Of a DNA stretch of 64,000 bases, positions 37,454-49,712 are shown piece after piece. Location: positions 91,978,501-92,042,500 of the forward strand of contig NC_133024.1 in the NCBI RefSeq assembly GCF_048771995.1, read 5' to 3'. The notes beneath the pieces were generated by a model. The model saw only the letters and a program-made list of their open reading frames with translations, was not told the DNA's origin and did not search any database. Each line of letters opens with the position of its first letter. Position 1 is the first letter of the stretch. The stretch is from Taeniopygia guttata (Eukaryota > Chordata > Aves > Passeriformes > Estrildidae). The position numbers and the translations under genes are program-made.

Positions 37454-40400
37454 TCTGTTACTGATACGTTTCAAATAAATAGCCCTTACTATGCAAAAGG
37501 TTTTTCTGTTCACTACAAACTTGATATCTGGAGAATTAAAAGCAACTCTCTGAACGGAGCAGCCTGCAGATTCAGGGAGTGACCTTGGGGGCAGAGCGAG
37601 AAACTTTGAACTATTTGAATAACCTACATCTGATAGTGACCTTAAAATAATGCCTTGAAACTTGGCCAGTTGCTTTTTAAACTTTTTTTAAACGTTTCTG
37701 AGTTTCAATTACTTAAATAAAAGCAGCCTTACTTGCTCCCAGCTCCCTTCCATGCTCTCACAGCTGGTTCATTCACATAGTTTCCTGATCTTTCTGCTTA
37801 TCACTGTGGCATTCCTGATGCCCTCCCTTTCCACCCCTCCTAACCCGTGTCTTTCTTTCTCTCTCCATGCTAATTCCTTCAAAGGGAATCTGCTGTTGTA
37901 CCTCAGCACCCACAATGGGGTTTTATTCAGACCATTGACTGTGACAGCAGTTGTGGGACCTGTGTGTGTCTAACCATCATCTCTCTGTAACTTTCTGCTC
38001 TGTCTCAGCCTCCTGTCTCTGTGTTGCCTGTTTCTGCTGCCACAGATACCTGAGCCATGGGCATCCCCCTGGCTTACACTACAGTGTTAATAACCATTAA
38101 CACCATTCTGCAGCTCAGATCAGCTGTGTGTTGGATGTTTGGACTGATGTGTTCAAGATATTCCCAATGGCCTATTCATAGGTACCCCTAGATCTCTTCC
38201 TGGAGCAGTTGTCCATTATTTAGGTTCAAATACGTGTATCAGAAGTCTGAGATTTTCACATTTAGAATGTCATTTTTTTTTTTCTTTAATGAGAAACAGT
38301 TCACAGATATAGTTGTGAAGTTAGTTTCTTCTGTATTATAACTTCTCAAAAGTATTATCTTCAACCTGTTTGGTTTTCCATTTGCAAAGACCTTGCAAAC
38401 CTAGGCCAAATTAACTATTAATTAGGAGATTATTGGTAACAGAGAGAAAATATGGAAAAGAATGAAAGTGAAGATCATTAGTACTGTTTCCTTGAAACAG
38501 TGTAAATTATGACAGTGCTCAGAATCTTGTTTTTTCTTAGCAATGTTTCAAGAAAATTAAAGTTAGTGCCAATGAAAACTGCTGCTCTGGCAGTCAAGGA
38601 TGTCATTCAGTGGCTGACACACTCAGCTAGGTCTGACCCAGTAATCCAGCTGTCAAAGATACATCCACCTTTCCTTAGCAATTATTGATTCAGGCTTAAG
38701 ATGCTTGTCTGGGAACTAGTAAACATATATTTCTTGCCAGGATAATATCTGGAAAGAGAAATGTCTTAATTTCATAATTAAATGAGAAAGCTGAAAAAGC
38801 TTTATTGAAAGATAAATTACTTCACTTTTTTTGAAGGAGAAGTCTCTAGAATAAATTATTCAATACTAACAATGTAGACTTTTAAAACAGGATGATTTCC
38901 ACAAATGTCTTGCCTATCTCCCCACACAGAAAAAGACATGTAGAGATGCAGATGCACAATCATGCATGCAAGCACATATGTACATGCTTTTTGTGAAAAC
39001 AACTTATATATCACACATTTTGGCCCTCCAAAGAATGGTCATTCTTAAGTATATAGCAAAAGGGAGAAACTCCAAAACATTCAGTGGAATTCTGTGTCAT
39101 TTTAAAATGGCTTTTAACATTTACTTGGTGTTTCCTTATGCTTCCTATGTATTACAATTTCTCAAGATTACTGTGCATGCAATATACTAAATTTAAATGA
39201 ATCTACTTTTCATTAAATATGTAAACAAAACTGCACAAAATAGTTGTAATGTCAAAATGATCTCTGATTCTAAAATGGAATGACATCCTTATACAGAATC
39301 ATGCTTCAAAACCAGGTATAATCAGTTTTAATTTATAATGAGTCAAGATAGCCAAGTGTTTCTTTTTGTCAACTTCACCTGCCTTTTCCCTGGCAGAAGT
39401 AAAACCCTACCAGTTTGTCCTAGGAGGTAGTAGGGTCTGCTGTGAATTTTCCAACTCCATTTTATAACAATTTCAGACAAAACGGACAGTCCCCTTCTTT
39501 CCCTAGACAATTTGGCCTTATTTGTAGGAATACAAGTGGAAATGTACCCTGACAAGATGCCTCAGGCAGTGAAGAAGCTGAGTATTTCCCTAGTGGGAAG
39601 ATGGGGAGAGGAGCAAAGAGGCACATACGGGATCAGTTAAGTGACTTAAAGGAGGTGGGTGATGTTAAGAAAGGGTTTCTTGAGAAGGAAAAAGGTTAAG
39701 TAGGTGTGAGAAATTTTTAACAGTGGAGGAAATAACAGGGAAGGAGATCTGAGGCAAGAGGTGGAGGACAATGGTGGTCCTATCGAACCAGTGTGACAAA
39801 AGAAGCAAGAGCAGAGTGAAAAAAAATATAAATGTTTGATGCAGTTTCCTTATATTTAGTTTTCTGTAAATTTTAACAGCATCTTACCATAAAATTAGAG
39901 CAAGACATAAAGCTGACCTCTATTCTGTGCTCTATGCTCTGGACCCAAACATCCCCTAAAGTGAGGGCAAGCATTGTTTTTGAAGCTTTACTAGTCTTAC
40001 TATTTTAACTATCTTATTTCTTGTAACTGTGATTGAGAAAGGCCTTAAGAAGTTTGCCTAGTCCATTACCGATTTGCCTGACATAAGATACTCTTCTGAA
40101 TTCAAATCCTTTAAGTCCTGAGTAGATGATTTATCCTTTTATGTCCTGGCTTCCACATATTTTGAAATATGTTTAACTAGCTTACCACGTGAGAAAGTTG
40201 CAAGGATTAGCTTGTACAGAGCTTTGAGAATGCTAAGTATGGTAGTTATTTTCTTATCATGGAAGTTTTCTGCAAAGCAGAAACAAGCAGTTGCTACAAT
40301 CCCACATTTGAAACCACCACCCATCACCAAGGAGTGACTCACAAGCATGATGAGCCAAAGATATGGTGTTTACTCCTGTAGGTTTGTTTGCACAGGAAGA

Positions 40401-40626
40401 ACGATCTTTACTTCCGAGTTGGCCTGGTGAGTACAGACAGGGGAGAAGTGGCTGTGTCCAGAGGTATGGTCCATGGCTGAAGGGAACCCATGCTGCATCC
40501 AGTTTTTTCTCTAGGGAGCACAGCTGAGCAGAAAAATGAGCCACTGCAAATGGTAGGAGAGAGTTGCAGCAGTACCACCTGGAAACCACCTTTAGTGGCC
40601 TGTGTCAAGTGAAGTTAAAGAGCTAA

Positions 40627-40645
40627 TTTTTTTTTTTTTTTTTTT
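40627..40645 (+). repeat. T19 homopolymer
   Basis: Uninterrupted T19 followed by AATTTGAGAAGG. Simple-sequence DNA. Confidence 0.9.
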
Positions 40646-43600
40646 AATTTGAGAAGGAAATAGTTAGAATTGAAAGATGATGTACCTCATCTTTTATACA
40701 TACATGTATTGGCAGACTAGAGTAGACATCACAGATCCCAGATTATCCTTAATAAACTAGAAGAGAAATTTTCTAATATTGTATGATGTAGCCCTGGCAA
40801 TCATGATCTGGGCAAGCCTCATGACTGAATTTCAGCAAGGTCAGGAGCAGCGGCAGTGGGATGGGGGCTGTTGTTGGGATTGGTTGCTGGAGAATGTGCT
40901 GCTGCCAGGGGCAGTGTCTGGGGCAAGGTATTTTATCACTGTGGCAGTTTCATCTCTTTCATCTCTTTGCCCACACCTAGGCTGCCACCAATCTCGGATC
41001 ATGATCTCTCTTCATACTCTCACCCACAGCCAGACACTTGGCCTTGGGTCATCAGCTTCCTCTGCACCTGCCCACCTCTAAGCCCTCAACCTCCATGCAG
41101 CTCATAAGAATGAGCAACTCAGCAGCATTTATTCAACTATGTAATGAGCTTCCTTATCCCTCAGTACACTGCTTTTTCCTACTTTTGCCCAACTTCTGAA
41201 CACTGAGACGGTGCCAGAATCTGTTGTGATCTCGGCTCAAGCACACACTGGGGAGCAAACATAGGAGCAAAGACCACTCTTGTATTCATCAAGAAGACAC
41301 TGCTATTGTATCTCCTCCTAACCCGTACCACCCAGATGCACACAGCTGTCTGCCATGGCGCAGGGGAGATTCTGTGCATGTATCTCCATATCTGGTACCA
41401 AAAGTTTCTTGACTGTGTCCAGGCAGCTTCCCCTAGAACCCCCTATATACTTTACAAAGATTCCTAATACTTTGATTCAAAGTTTCAAAAGTTTCTTTAG
41501 AACTTACTAATTTATAATGACAATTTGTTTTTGCCTGGCACAGTAAAGGTGGTCATTGTACTTAACCTCACAGACACATGGTTATAATAAAGTTTTGCTT
41601 TGTTTGTTCTTAGTTTATAGCAAAAGAAAGTTTTTGTCGCCAGCTGGAGAATTATCCTGCTATTTCTGGGTATGCCCACTTTTCCACATAAAACCACATT
41701 TCCCATGCTATTTTTTGCAATTTTCCAGTACAACACAGGTAAGTTACAAAACCTAGTCACTGTTGGATTCACCTTTATTAGATCTAAATCATTCTGATTG
41801 CCTTGAAAAGCAAGGCTGTGTTAACTACCTGGAGCCTTTATGCACTACAGTTCTCTAAATCAGCAGACAGACAAAAAGACCCTTTTAATATAGACCAGAA
41901 AGTACAGTGTATCCTAAGAGAAAGCCATGATATTTCACTAGAAAATGCAAAGTCAGAATAAGTGCTGGAATGGGCGTCTTTGCAAATTTAGATCTTAAAG
42001 GTGTTCCATTTTTATGGTCTCTCACATGCAAACATAGGAATATACTTTCAAGGCCTGTGGTGACTTCATTGTGGCATTGTACTGGATAATAGTATGACTA
42101 ACCTAAGTTCAGCATCAGCCTTGTCCTTTACAAACTGGATATTTATAAGTATAATTTTATTTGAAAATTAATTAAAATAATTGCTAATTATAGTTATTAA
42201 GGATCTGGGCTCTGTAACATACAATATATTTATTCCCAATAGAAAAAAGTAGCCCTAGGGAAACTGGCAAATCTTGGAGTTCTAGGAAGAACAATGATTC
42301 TTCTGAGTATTATTGCCTTCCTTCATTTTCAGAATGAGAAGTAAATAGGAGAACATTTACATGCTGCTTAATGGACCATGTGCTGTCACTAGTAAAACAC
42401 TCATGGTTCTAAAACTGGGAGAACTAGTGCTTTGAAAACGGATTCACTTTCCCACTTGCCAATTATAAAAAGGACAGCGCTTTCCAATTAAAGTTTGCAC
42501 TACAAAGCATGCAAATTCACAAATGAATAGTGAAAAGAAAGCCCAAGCAGTGTGCTGCTTTGCAGCCCCTGTTGAAGGAAGGTAAGAAGAAAGACGCTCC
42601 AGGCAGTCTGTACAATAGAAGCTGTACAGACAATGGCAAAAGGGGGAAATAATAGTGTGCTGCCCTAGTCTGGGGAAATATGAGTGCAAAAGGAAAGAGG
42701 GAAATAATAATAGGATCCATATTATGCATAAGAAAAGAGAATTTTGTGTAGGCTGCACAACCAAAGGACATTTGGCTGTGATTAGCTGCAGCTCAGTGTC
42801 AGCACATGACTGCTGGTTTCATAAAATGTGGCTTCAGCTTAATCTCTTTTTGCATTGAGGTTGTTCATGCAGTCTAACAGAGCAAGTTGTCATGAATTAA
42901 AATCTGTACACATCCTGTCATGAAGAGAGGACATTCACTGGAAATCATCCGATCCTTTGTGTTTCAGATCAACTTCACATTCCTTTTCAGAAATATTTTG
43001 ACCATTTTGTTCCTTGTCACTATGACTGATGACCAATACCCGACAGAGAAAGGATGATTTACATTAGTCCACTTAGAAAAAGGAAATGTTAGCTTATCAG
43101 ATGGGGCAAAAAGAAACCCACTGAAGAAAAATACCCTGAAACAATTCCCCCAAACTCTGCTGGCAGTGCAGAGAACTGCAGTAGCTGAAGAACACCCTCT
43201 GACTTCTAATTCTGCCTATGCTGTACATGAGGATAAAGGTATTCATTAGCTGAATAAGATGCTCTCCAATTTAAAAGTACATTCTCATTCAATAGGTGGC
43301 CATTAATCTTCAACAAAGCAGAAAAAGTAACATCTCTGGTCTTCCAAAGACTAGTTGTTATCCATTAAAGAATATATCATTTACCAGGTGGTGTTTTTTA
43401 GTGTTCTCTGTCTGGACACAGCTGTTCTATGTCAAGTTGGTGATGTGTAACACATTTTTTAAAAAGCCTATTAACACAGTTGTCAGTTGGGTGAAGATGG
43501 CTGTGTACTATTGTCTGCCAAGTCTCTCCCCTCCCGCCCAATTAACTTCCTTATTGAGATGACAGAAATAAAAATACAGAATCATTATGCAAAACACGTT

Positions 43601-46481
43601 TTAGTATTTACCTGGAAGCATTGGGGCAGCATGTTCTCAAATATGAATGTAGTCCTAGAAACTAATTAAAATAGTTAAATTAAGCACTGTCTCACACAAA
43701 GGTGAGACAGAGGAAAGCCAGCATTACAGAAGAATTGTGTGCCCTGGAACAGATGAATGTTTTTGAAAACAGGTGGGAGGCAGAGTGTTATTTAGAGGTA
43801 GTCATCACCAGTTCTCAGGAACCCTGTGTAAACAATGTTAGCAACCTTCATTTGGAATAGTGTCAAATACAACAGGAAATAGAAAGACAAAAAGGGTTTG
43901 CATATTTAATGTTTATTGACTTTTCTTGTCAGGATGATTTTAAATTTGAATTGCTTCAAGATGAGTCCACAGCTTTGAAAGAATTACTCAAATTCTTGTG
44001 ACACTGTAGCCCTCTGGTTTTATCTGTTAGGCTGTGCACCCCCTAATTTTAGGCAAACAAATGTCTTTAGAGCAGCTTCATCTGAAACCAAGATGCCATA
44101 GATAGAACTGGTGCAGTAATGAGCAGATTTTTTGTAAACAAACCTGTTTATCCACAAGTCTGCCTGGAAGAGATCTGAGGATCCAAGTGAATATAAAAAC
44201 AAACAGCTTAGCTGTTGCTTTCCTTGGGCAAGTGTTTGTTTTTATTTAACATGAAAATACAAGGAACTACATTTTATTGATTTGAAAAGGCAATTGCTTC
44301 CTTTAGTTCAACATTATTATTTTTTCACAGAATGTGCTGTCTTTGATTATTTATTTGTTACTGGAAAATGACTGCAGATTTAGAAAATGTAATCACTGCC
44401 TGGCTTCTTGGAAAAGCATCATTTTTCCATGTACATTTAACACCTTCTTACATAACTGGGTTAGCTTTTGTCTGAACGGGAAGTTTCTGACAGATGCAGA
44501 TTTTAAATCTCACAGAGCCTTCTTGTAACATGAGCAGAGCATGTTCTGAACACTGGGGTCTCTGCCTGGCAGTGCCCTGAGCTGCCCCCTCAACCCTCCC
44601 AGCTGACCTGAAATGCACCTTGGGGCTGACACTGTCTGAAACCCAAAGTGATTTCCCCATCATCCCTCAGGAACCTGTGAGAGAGGCCAGCCTGGCAGGG
44701 CAGAGAGCCCTCACCAAGTATTAAAAACGAGATGGTGGATGTGAGAGAGGAGACACAACTTGCTGGGTCTTCCCTCAGGAGGGGGAGCCAGGCCTGTTGT
44801 GCAAAGGGATGTAGTCTGAGGGGGGATAACACTCCTGATAGGCTTTGGATAAACATCCAGACCTTTGAATTTGTCTAAATTGAGTACAAAGGCCAGAGAA
44901 AAGATAGTTCTGTGGTTAAATTCCAGACTGTGGCATAACAGATTTGCATCCCATCCCTGGCTTGCTGCCATAGACATTCTACATTGCCACATGTAGGTTA
45001 CTTTCCTTTTATATAGCTTGTTTTTCTATCTATCAAATGTGAATAATAAAGCTTTTGCTTATGTCCTCTATTTCTTCTAGTGTATTTACTCTATTAAAGG
45101 AGTAGTCAAAATTATCTCAACAAGTCTTTTAGCATCCCCCTATGGAGCAGCAAATACCCAAACAGTCCCTGAAAGATGTTTGTCTAAGTAGTTATTAAAT
45201 GCTTATAGTCATTAAAATCAGAATAAAGGCTGTCTTTTTCTGCAAGAGTAATAAATTCAATTTATGATTATTTTTTTTTCTACTTGCAACACGGCAATTA
45301 AACACATTTCTTGTTTTTTATTTGCAGAATCAAGTTGTGTTTCCTCAGAGCAATCTTTACACTTGTATTTATTGCATATCATCCACAAATTTCAAGTAAT
45401 TTTGGTAATTAATTTAGATCATTCAACTTCTATTCCTCCAACTTCTTATAACTCTCACTTTTGAGAATAACCAAGATATCTAGAAGTGTATTCAATTTCA
45501 TTATCAAGGATTGAGTCCAGATTTCCTGAATGAAACATCTGCAATTTAGATACTTAGAAAAGTCATTCTCCTAAGTGCCTATGTTTTCATTAACCAGTGA
45601 TGAAAAATAGCTGCCTTTGAAAGTTTCTGGACGAAGACCCTCTGTGCCTGTCCATGATCTGGTTCTTCAGATCATTCAAGCAGCTGAACTTTTTTTCTGG
45701 TGAGACAGAGTATGCATTGGAACTACTTTCCTAGACAGTAAAAATGATGACAGAAGAAACTCAGACACCTGCCCAAAGCAGTACTTTAAAAATATTGACT
45801 GTAACTAAGATCAGAACATGTAGAGGAGGGAACTATTTCTAGACCCTCCAGACAATTATTTATCTGCCTAAGAGTCTGTTTTCTTCCCAAGAAATGTGTA
45901 CCAATTGTATGACATGGATTTAATAAAAGCCAAATTTCCCAGTTTTCTCAATGTAGAGTAGTTGGAATTTCATGACAAGATAAATCACATAAATGCCTTC
46001 TTTAATTAATTCTGAATTTCTTCCTTATTCAATAAGCCAGTTGGTCCTACTTTCCTGGTAAAGAAAATTATAGTACAATATATAATATAGTGCATTACTG
46101 ACAAATGATGATGGTTTGCCACTTCATTATTTTTCAGTCCATAGAAATAAGCTGTTCAATAACATATTTTGATATTTCAGATATGTTAAATTAATGTAAC
46201 TGACCCATTTCCCTCAAAATTCCTTTCACTTCTCAGCAATGCATTATTTTCCTTCCTTTCTTCACTTTGGGATGTCTTTTGGTTCTTATGAGCTCTTCAG
46301 GACTTTTCTAACAGATCAGAAATCTCTTTGCCTCATTTATTCTGCATTCTTGAATGCATTTCAATAGGGTTTGTATATGAGTACATCCAGTATATTTTGT
46401 AAACTGTTATATTTCTGTTCCATCCTCTGCGCCTATCCCTTCATTAAAATTCAATATTTTTATTGCTTGCTTACTATCCCC

Positions 46482-46528
46482 TTTTTTGTTGTTTTGGGTT
46501 TTTTTTTGTTTTTTTTTTTTTTTTTTTT
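46482..46528 (+). repeat. T-rich homopolymer tract
   Basis: Interrupted T runs (with GTTG, GGG and single G) ending in T18 before GCAAAGGG. Simple-sequence DNA. Confidence 0.88.
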
Positions 46529-46791
46529 GCAAAGGGATAAGGGATGAAACTAGCTGCTACTTGCTGCACTAATAGAGTGATGTGTTCCTCTGTCTACTCA
46601 AGGTCCTACCTGAACCCTTTGCCTTGCCTCTCATGTTTCCTGACGCTTGTTGTGCCCTCAGCTTCTGTAAAGCCTTCCATGAAAACTCTGTATTTTTACT
46701 TCTACTATTCCTTTATAGTGATCTTCAATAACACCTTCTTTTTCACTTATCTTTTATTTCTGTAAAAGCCCCTGAAGAGCTCTAAATGAAT

Positions 46792-46807
46792 CCTTAACAT
46801 GTTAAGG
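46792..46807. repeat. Perfect 16-bp palindrome
   Basis: CCTTAACATGTTAAGG equals its own reverse complement. Such a site could bind a dimeric factor, but no matching known motif was assigned. Confidence 0.9.
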
Positions 46808-47318
46808 GACTTTACTTCATCTCAGATTATCAATGTTTGAGGATAGGAAACAATTTCCTTTGTGATTTAGAACTTTTGGGTGAACATCATATAAACAGCT
46901 GTGTGAATTTTACCCAACTCTAGCTGGAACATTGCCAAGAAAAGTCTATTGTTCTTTTTCCAGTCAAAATTTCTTTGATTTCATTGGAAGTGACATAATG
47001 AATTTGCAGTTTGGCAGGGTTCAAAGTTTCTGATTTCCTGGTCTAGATTTCAGTCTTCTCTACATTTTCAATTTTTTTTTTTCTGCACCCAGATTCTGTG
47101 AAGAAGTGGATATTGCTCATTAAATCCTCATACAGCAGGGAAGAGAATACAGACATGACAGAGGGAGAATGAATACAACAAAATATTGATCTGAATTAAA
47201 AAAGGATATATAGATTTCTAGGACTCCTTCTTGCAAACCTGAGGCTTTCTTTACATATTAGGTATAAATTTGGAGATAAACAGAGATTTAACTTATTTTT
47301 TTAAATATTGGTAAGCTC

Positions 47319-47378
47319 TACATTTTCATTGTACTAGTATACCTCTGAGTACATTTTCATTGTACTAGTACCTCTGAG
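47319..47378 (+). repeat. Tandem duplication, about 30-bp unit, two copies
   Basis: TACATTTTCATTGTACTAG opens both copies (47319-47349 and 47350-47378), and both end in ACCTCTGAG. They differ only by a TA insertion in the first, so the duplication is recent. Confidence 0.95.
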
Positions 47379-48503
47379 GAAAAAATAATGTCTTGAATTC
47401 CCAATATTTCTTATCCTTTCCCCTGAACAACTCATATTTGTAATCTTGCTTTCAGTTCAGATCAGGTTTCAGAACTTAAAAATAAAAACTCAAAAAACCG
47501 CACACTTCTGTTGCACAGCTTACAACTAAATTCAGATACCAAATCTTCATTTGCAGCAGGCTTCTGTGCTTCTTCAGTGTAAAAGACAGTTAACTTGAAA
47601 AGCTTAACTGAAAGATCACCTGCCCCTTCCTTATATATTTATATGTGCATATATTATATAATTAAAAGGAATAAACGAGGACATGCTGTGTGTGCGAGTT
47701 TGTGGAATCTCTTGTTTTCCCTCTATAGTGCACAAACAAGTCATTTAGCCGAACAAAGTCTGAAAGTGAATCATAAACTTGTGTTGTTGTTGTTTTTCTG
47801 AGAGAACTTTCTTTGGCTGCAAAACAGAGTTACCCTGTGGCAGGCCAAAGCGCTGGCTTAGCCCCCAGAATTCAATACTCTTGCAGCGTTAATTTTTGCA
47901 AAGAGGCTGATGAAATTATCTTGTAGCTCTGTGCCAAGGATAATGACATTACGGCTTGGAATAGAGCAGAAAGCAACCTTACACTCTGGTTTGAAGTGTA
48001 TAAGTAAACAGCTTTGTTTATCACTCCATTAAGAAATTTGATACAAGCAAACACCTACTCTCTACCTGGAAGCCATACCAATGAAGCCTTGGGTAAACTG
48101 GTGGTTTGTCTCTAACACCAACAAATGACTATATTAAAAAAAAATTGTTTAAAAAATGAAAAAAATTGTGTTTCAATACTTAGATTGACAGGGACCAAAT
48201 CCTTGAGAAGCTGGTACTTTTCAGAGACAGGTCTTGGACAAGGTGAGCTTTGCCACTCACTCTATATGTGTACATGTATATTGCAGCCCTCAGACCGTGA
48301 GTCAGACAGGCACTGCGGCATGCCCCACCTGGGAAGTCTAGACACAGCCGGTGTGCTAAGATGAAACTGCAGATAAAAGCAGCCCTGTAATTGCAGCTGT
48401 TTTCATTTGGACTCAAACTTTGATTTGATGTTTAAAATATATCCTTCAAATAAGACTTCTTTTATGAGTCTGTTGAGTCATAGAGACTTAAAATCAATTC
48501 ACC

Positions 48504-48580
48504 TTTCTGCCACAGAATTTCTGTGTGGCCTTGGGCAAATCACTTAATCTCTCTGTCCTTATCTACAATTACCAAATGTT
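48504..48580 (+). mobile_element. MIR-like SINE remnant (ancient)
   Basis: TTCTGCCACAGAATTTCTGTGTGGCC, TTGGGCAAATCACTTAATCTCTCTGTCCTTATCTACAATTACC (pieces at 48505-48573) closely follows the MIR core region CTCTGCCACTTACTAGCTGTGTGACCTTGGGCAAGTCACTTAACCTCTCTGTGCCT. This box is the best conserved part of MIR. About 75 bases remain, without the head or the tail. MIR-type elements are known from amniote genomes and survive in birds as old, rare copies, so this dates the surrounding DNA as ancestral rather than newly inserted. Confidence 0.75.
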
Positions 48581-49146
48581 AAGCTGCCTTCTTGCTCAGC
48601 GTTTTCTTAAATGAGAATAAATAGGGAGTGGAAAAAAAGACAGCAGTTTAGAAAAGATACAGACTACAGGAAGATAAAGAAGGACGAGAGGGAGACGCGT
48701 GGGATATCGGAAGTGGACAAGGATGAAAACATACAGTAGAAAGAAGCAAACGAAGAAAGCCTCAAAGGTGGCTGGCTCATACTGAGCAGTTATGGTTCTG
48801 AAAGTCATTTGAGAATCAAAGTGGCAGATGGACTAGCTAACATCTGCTTGGAATAAGCTGCATGTGTGTGAGGAGGAATGTAGGAGAGGGGGAGGATGGC
48901 CCGCACTGCCTGAGAAAAACAACTGCCAAATGATCAAAGGGTGTCAATTTTCTCAGAGTACAATGACCCTTTGATCTGTGACTCTTCCCATAGGTAAGTA
49001 CTTGGATGGAGGATTCAGGGGTCAAAAATGAATAAAGTAACAAAACAGCACAGGAGTGTCCTAAGGTTTCCGTGTTTTCAGACAGCCTGAAATCTTCCAT
49101 GTAAATTAATAGCAAAAAGAAGAATTTTGCCAAGGTAACCCAGATT

Positions 49147-49168
49147 AAAAAAAAAAAAAAAAAAAAAA
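49147..49168 (+). repeat. A22 homopolymer
   Basis: Uninterrupted A22 after CCCAGATT. It could be the tail of a decayed retroposon, but the upstream sequence matches nothing I know and no flanking duplication is visible. Confidence 0.9.
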
Positions 49169-49329
49169 GGTTGATACTGAATGTGCATAAATGTTTCTGA
49201 TATTCAAAACTCTAGTGTTACTAATTGTGCAAGTTCAAAATCATGAGTCACTCTTGAAAAAAGTAATAGGGAGGATTAAGTAGCTGAAAATTTAAACTAA
49301 TTAATGCCTTATTCTTTGTATTTTCTTCT

Positions 49330-49380
49330 TTTCTGTAAGTTTTGAGAAGTATCTGTTTCTGTAAGTTTTGAGAAGTAAAG
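49330..49380 (+). repeat. Tandem duplication, 25-26-bp unit, two copies
   Basis: TTTCTGTAAGTTTTGAGAAG begins both copies (49330-49355 and 49356-49380), with TATCTG versus TAAAG at the ends. Nearly identical. Confidence 0.95.
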
Positions 49381-49689
49381 TGGTTCCAGTTTCACATTTT
49401 TCAGTAATCATGATTTCTAGGAAGTCACTTATTTAAAATGAAAGCTGAGATTCCTATGCAGTCCTATAGGTCTCCATTCCAGCAGCTGCAACTTTGGAAA
49501 ACTGTTATTTATTGTGACTCTTGCAATAGAATATCCTGGGAACTACTCTGCTTGGAAAATTGCACCCAAAATCCATCAGTTCCTTCTAAGACTAGATTCA
49601 TTACATATTGTAAAAACTGTGAAGAAACCATGTCCCTAAAAAAAAAGCAAGAAAAAGTTCTTTCCATAAGGATTCCCAAGGTGAACTTT

Positions 49690-49712
49690 TTATGGCCACA
49701 AAATGGCCATAA
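49690..49712. repeat. Inverted repeat, 9-bp perfect arms, 5-base loop
   Basis: TTATGGCCA (49690-49698), CAAAA, TGGCCATAA (49704-49712). A short perfect hairpin inside a 97-codon open frame of unknown meaning. Confidence 0.9.

Larger units (their letters stand above)
37454..48503. other. Non-coding block, no gene recognised
   Basis: Eleven kilobases of AT-rich DNA. It holds T runs at 40627-40645 and 46482-46528, a 16-bp palindrome at 46792-46807, a tandem duplication at 47319-47378 and a forkhead-like inverted motif pair at 48004-48021. Regions at 40.8-41.4 kb and 44.5-44.9 kb are G+C richer and have open frames of 80-106 codons on both strands, but none reads like a protein. No CR1 copy falls in this block. 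Confidence 0.55.

Noticed and set aside
41195..41440. Possible transposon with ends GGTGCCAGAA and TGGTACC
   Set aside because: The terminal match is short and imperfect, no target-site duplication is visible, and the interior matches no element I know.
49147..49168. A22 as the tail of a processed pseudogene
   Set aside because: Upstream sequence has no recognisable gene similarity and no flanking duplication was found.
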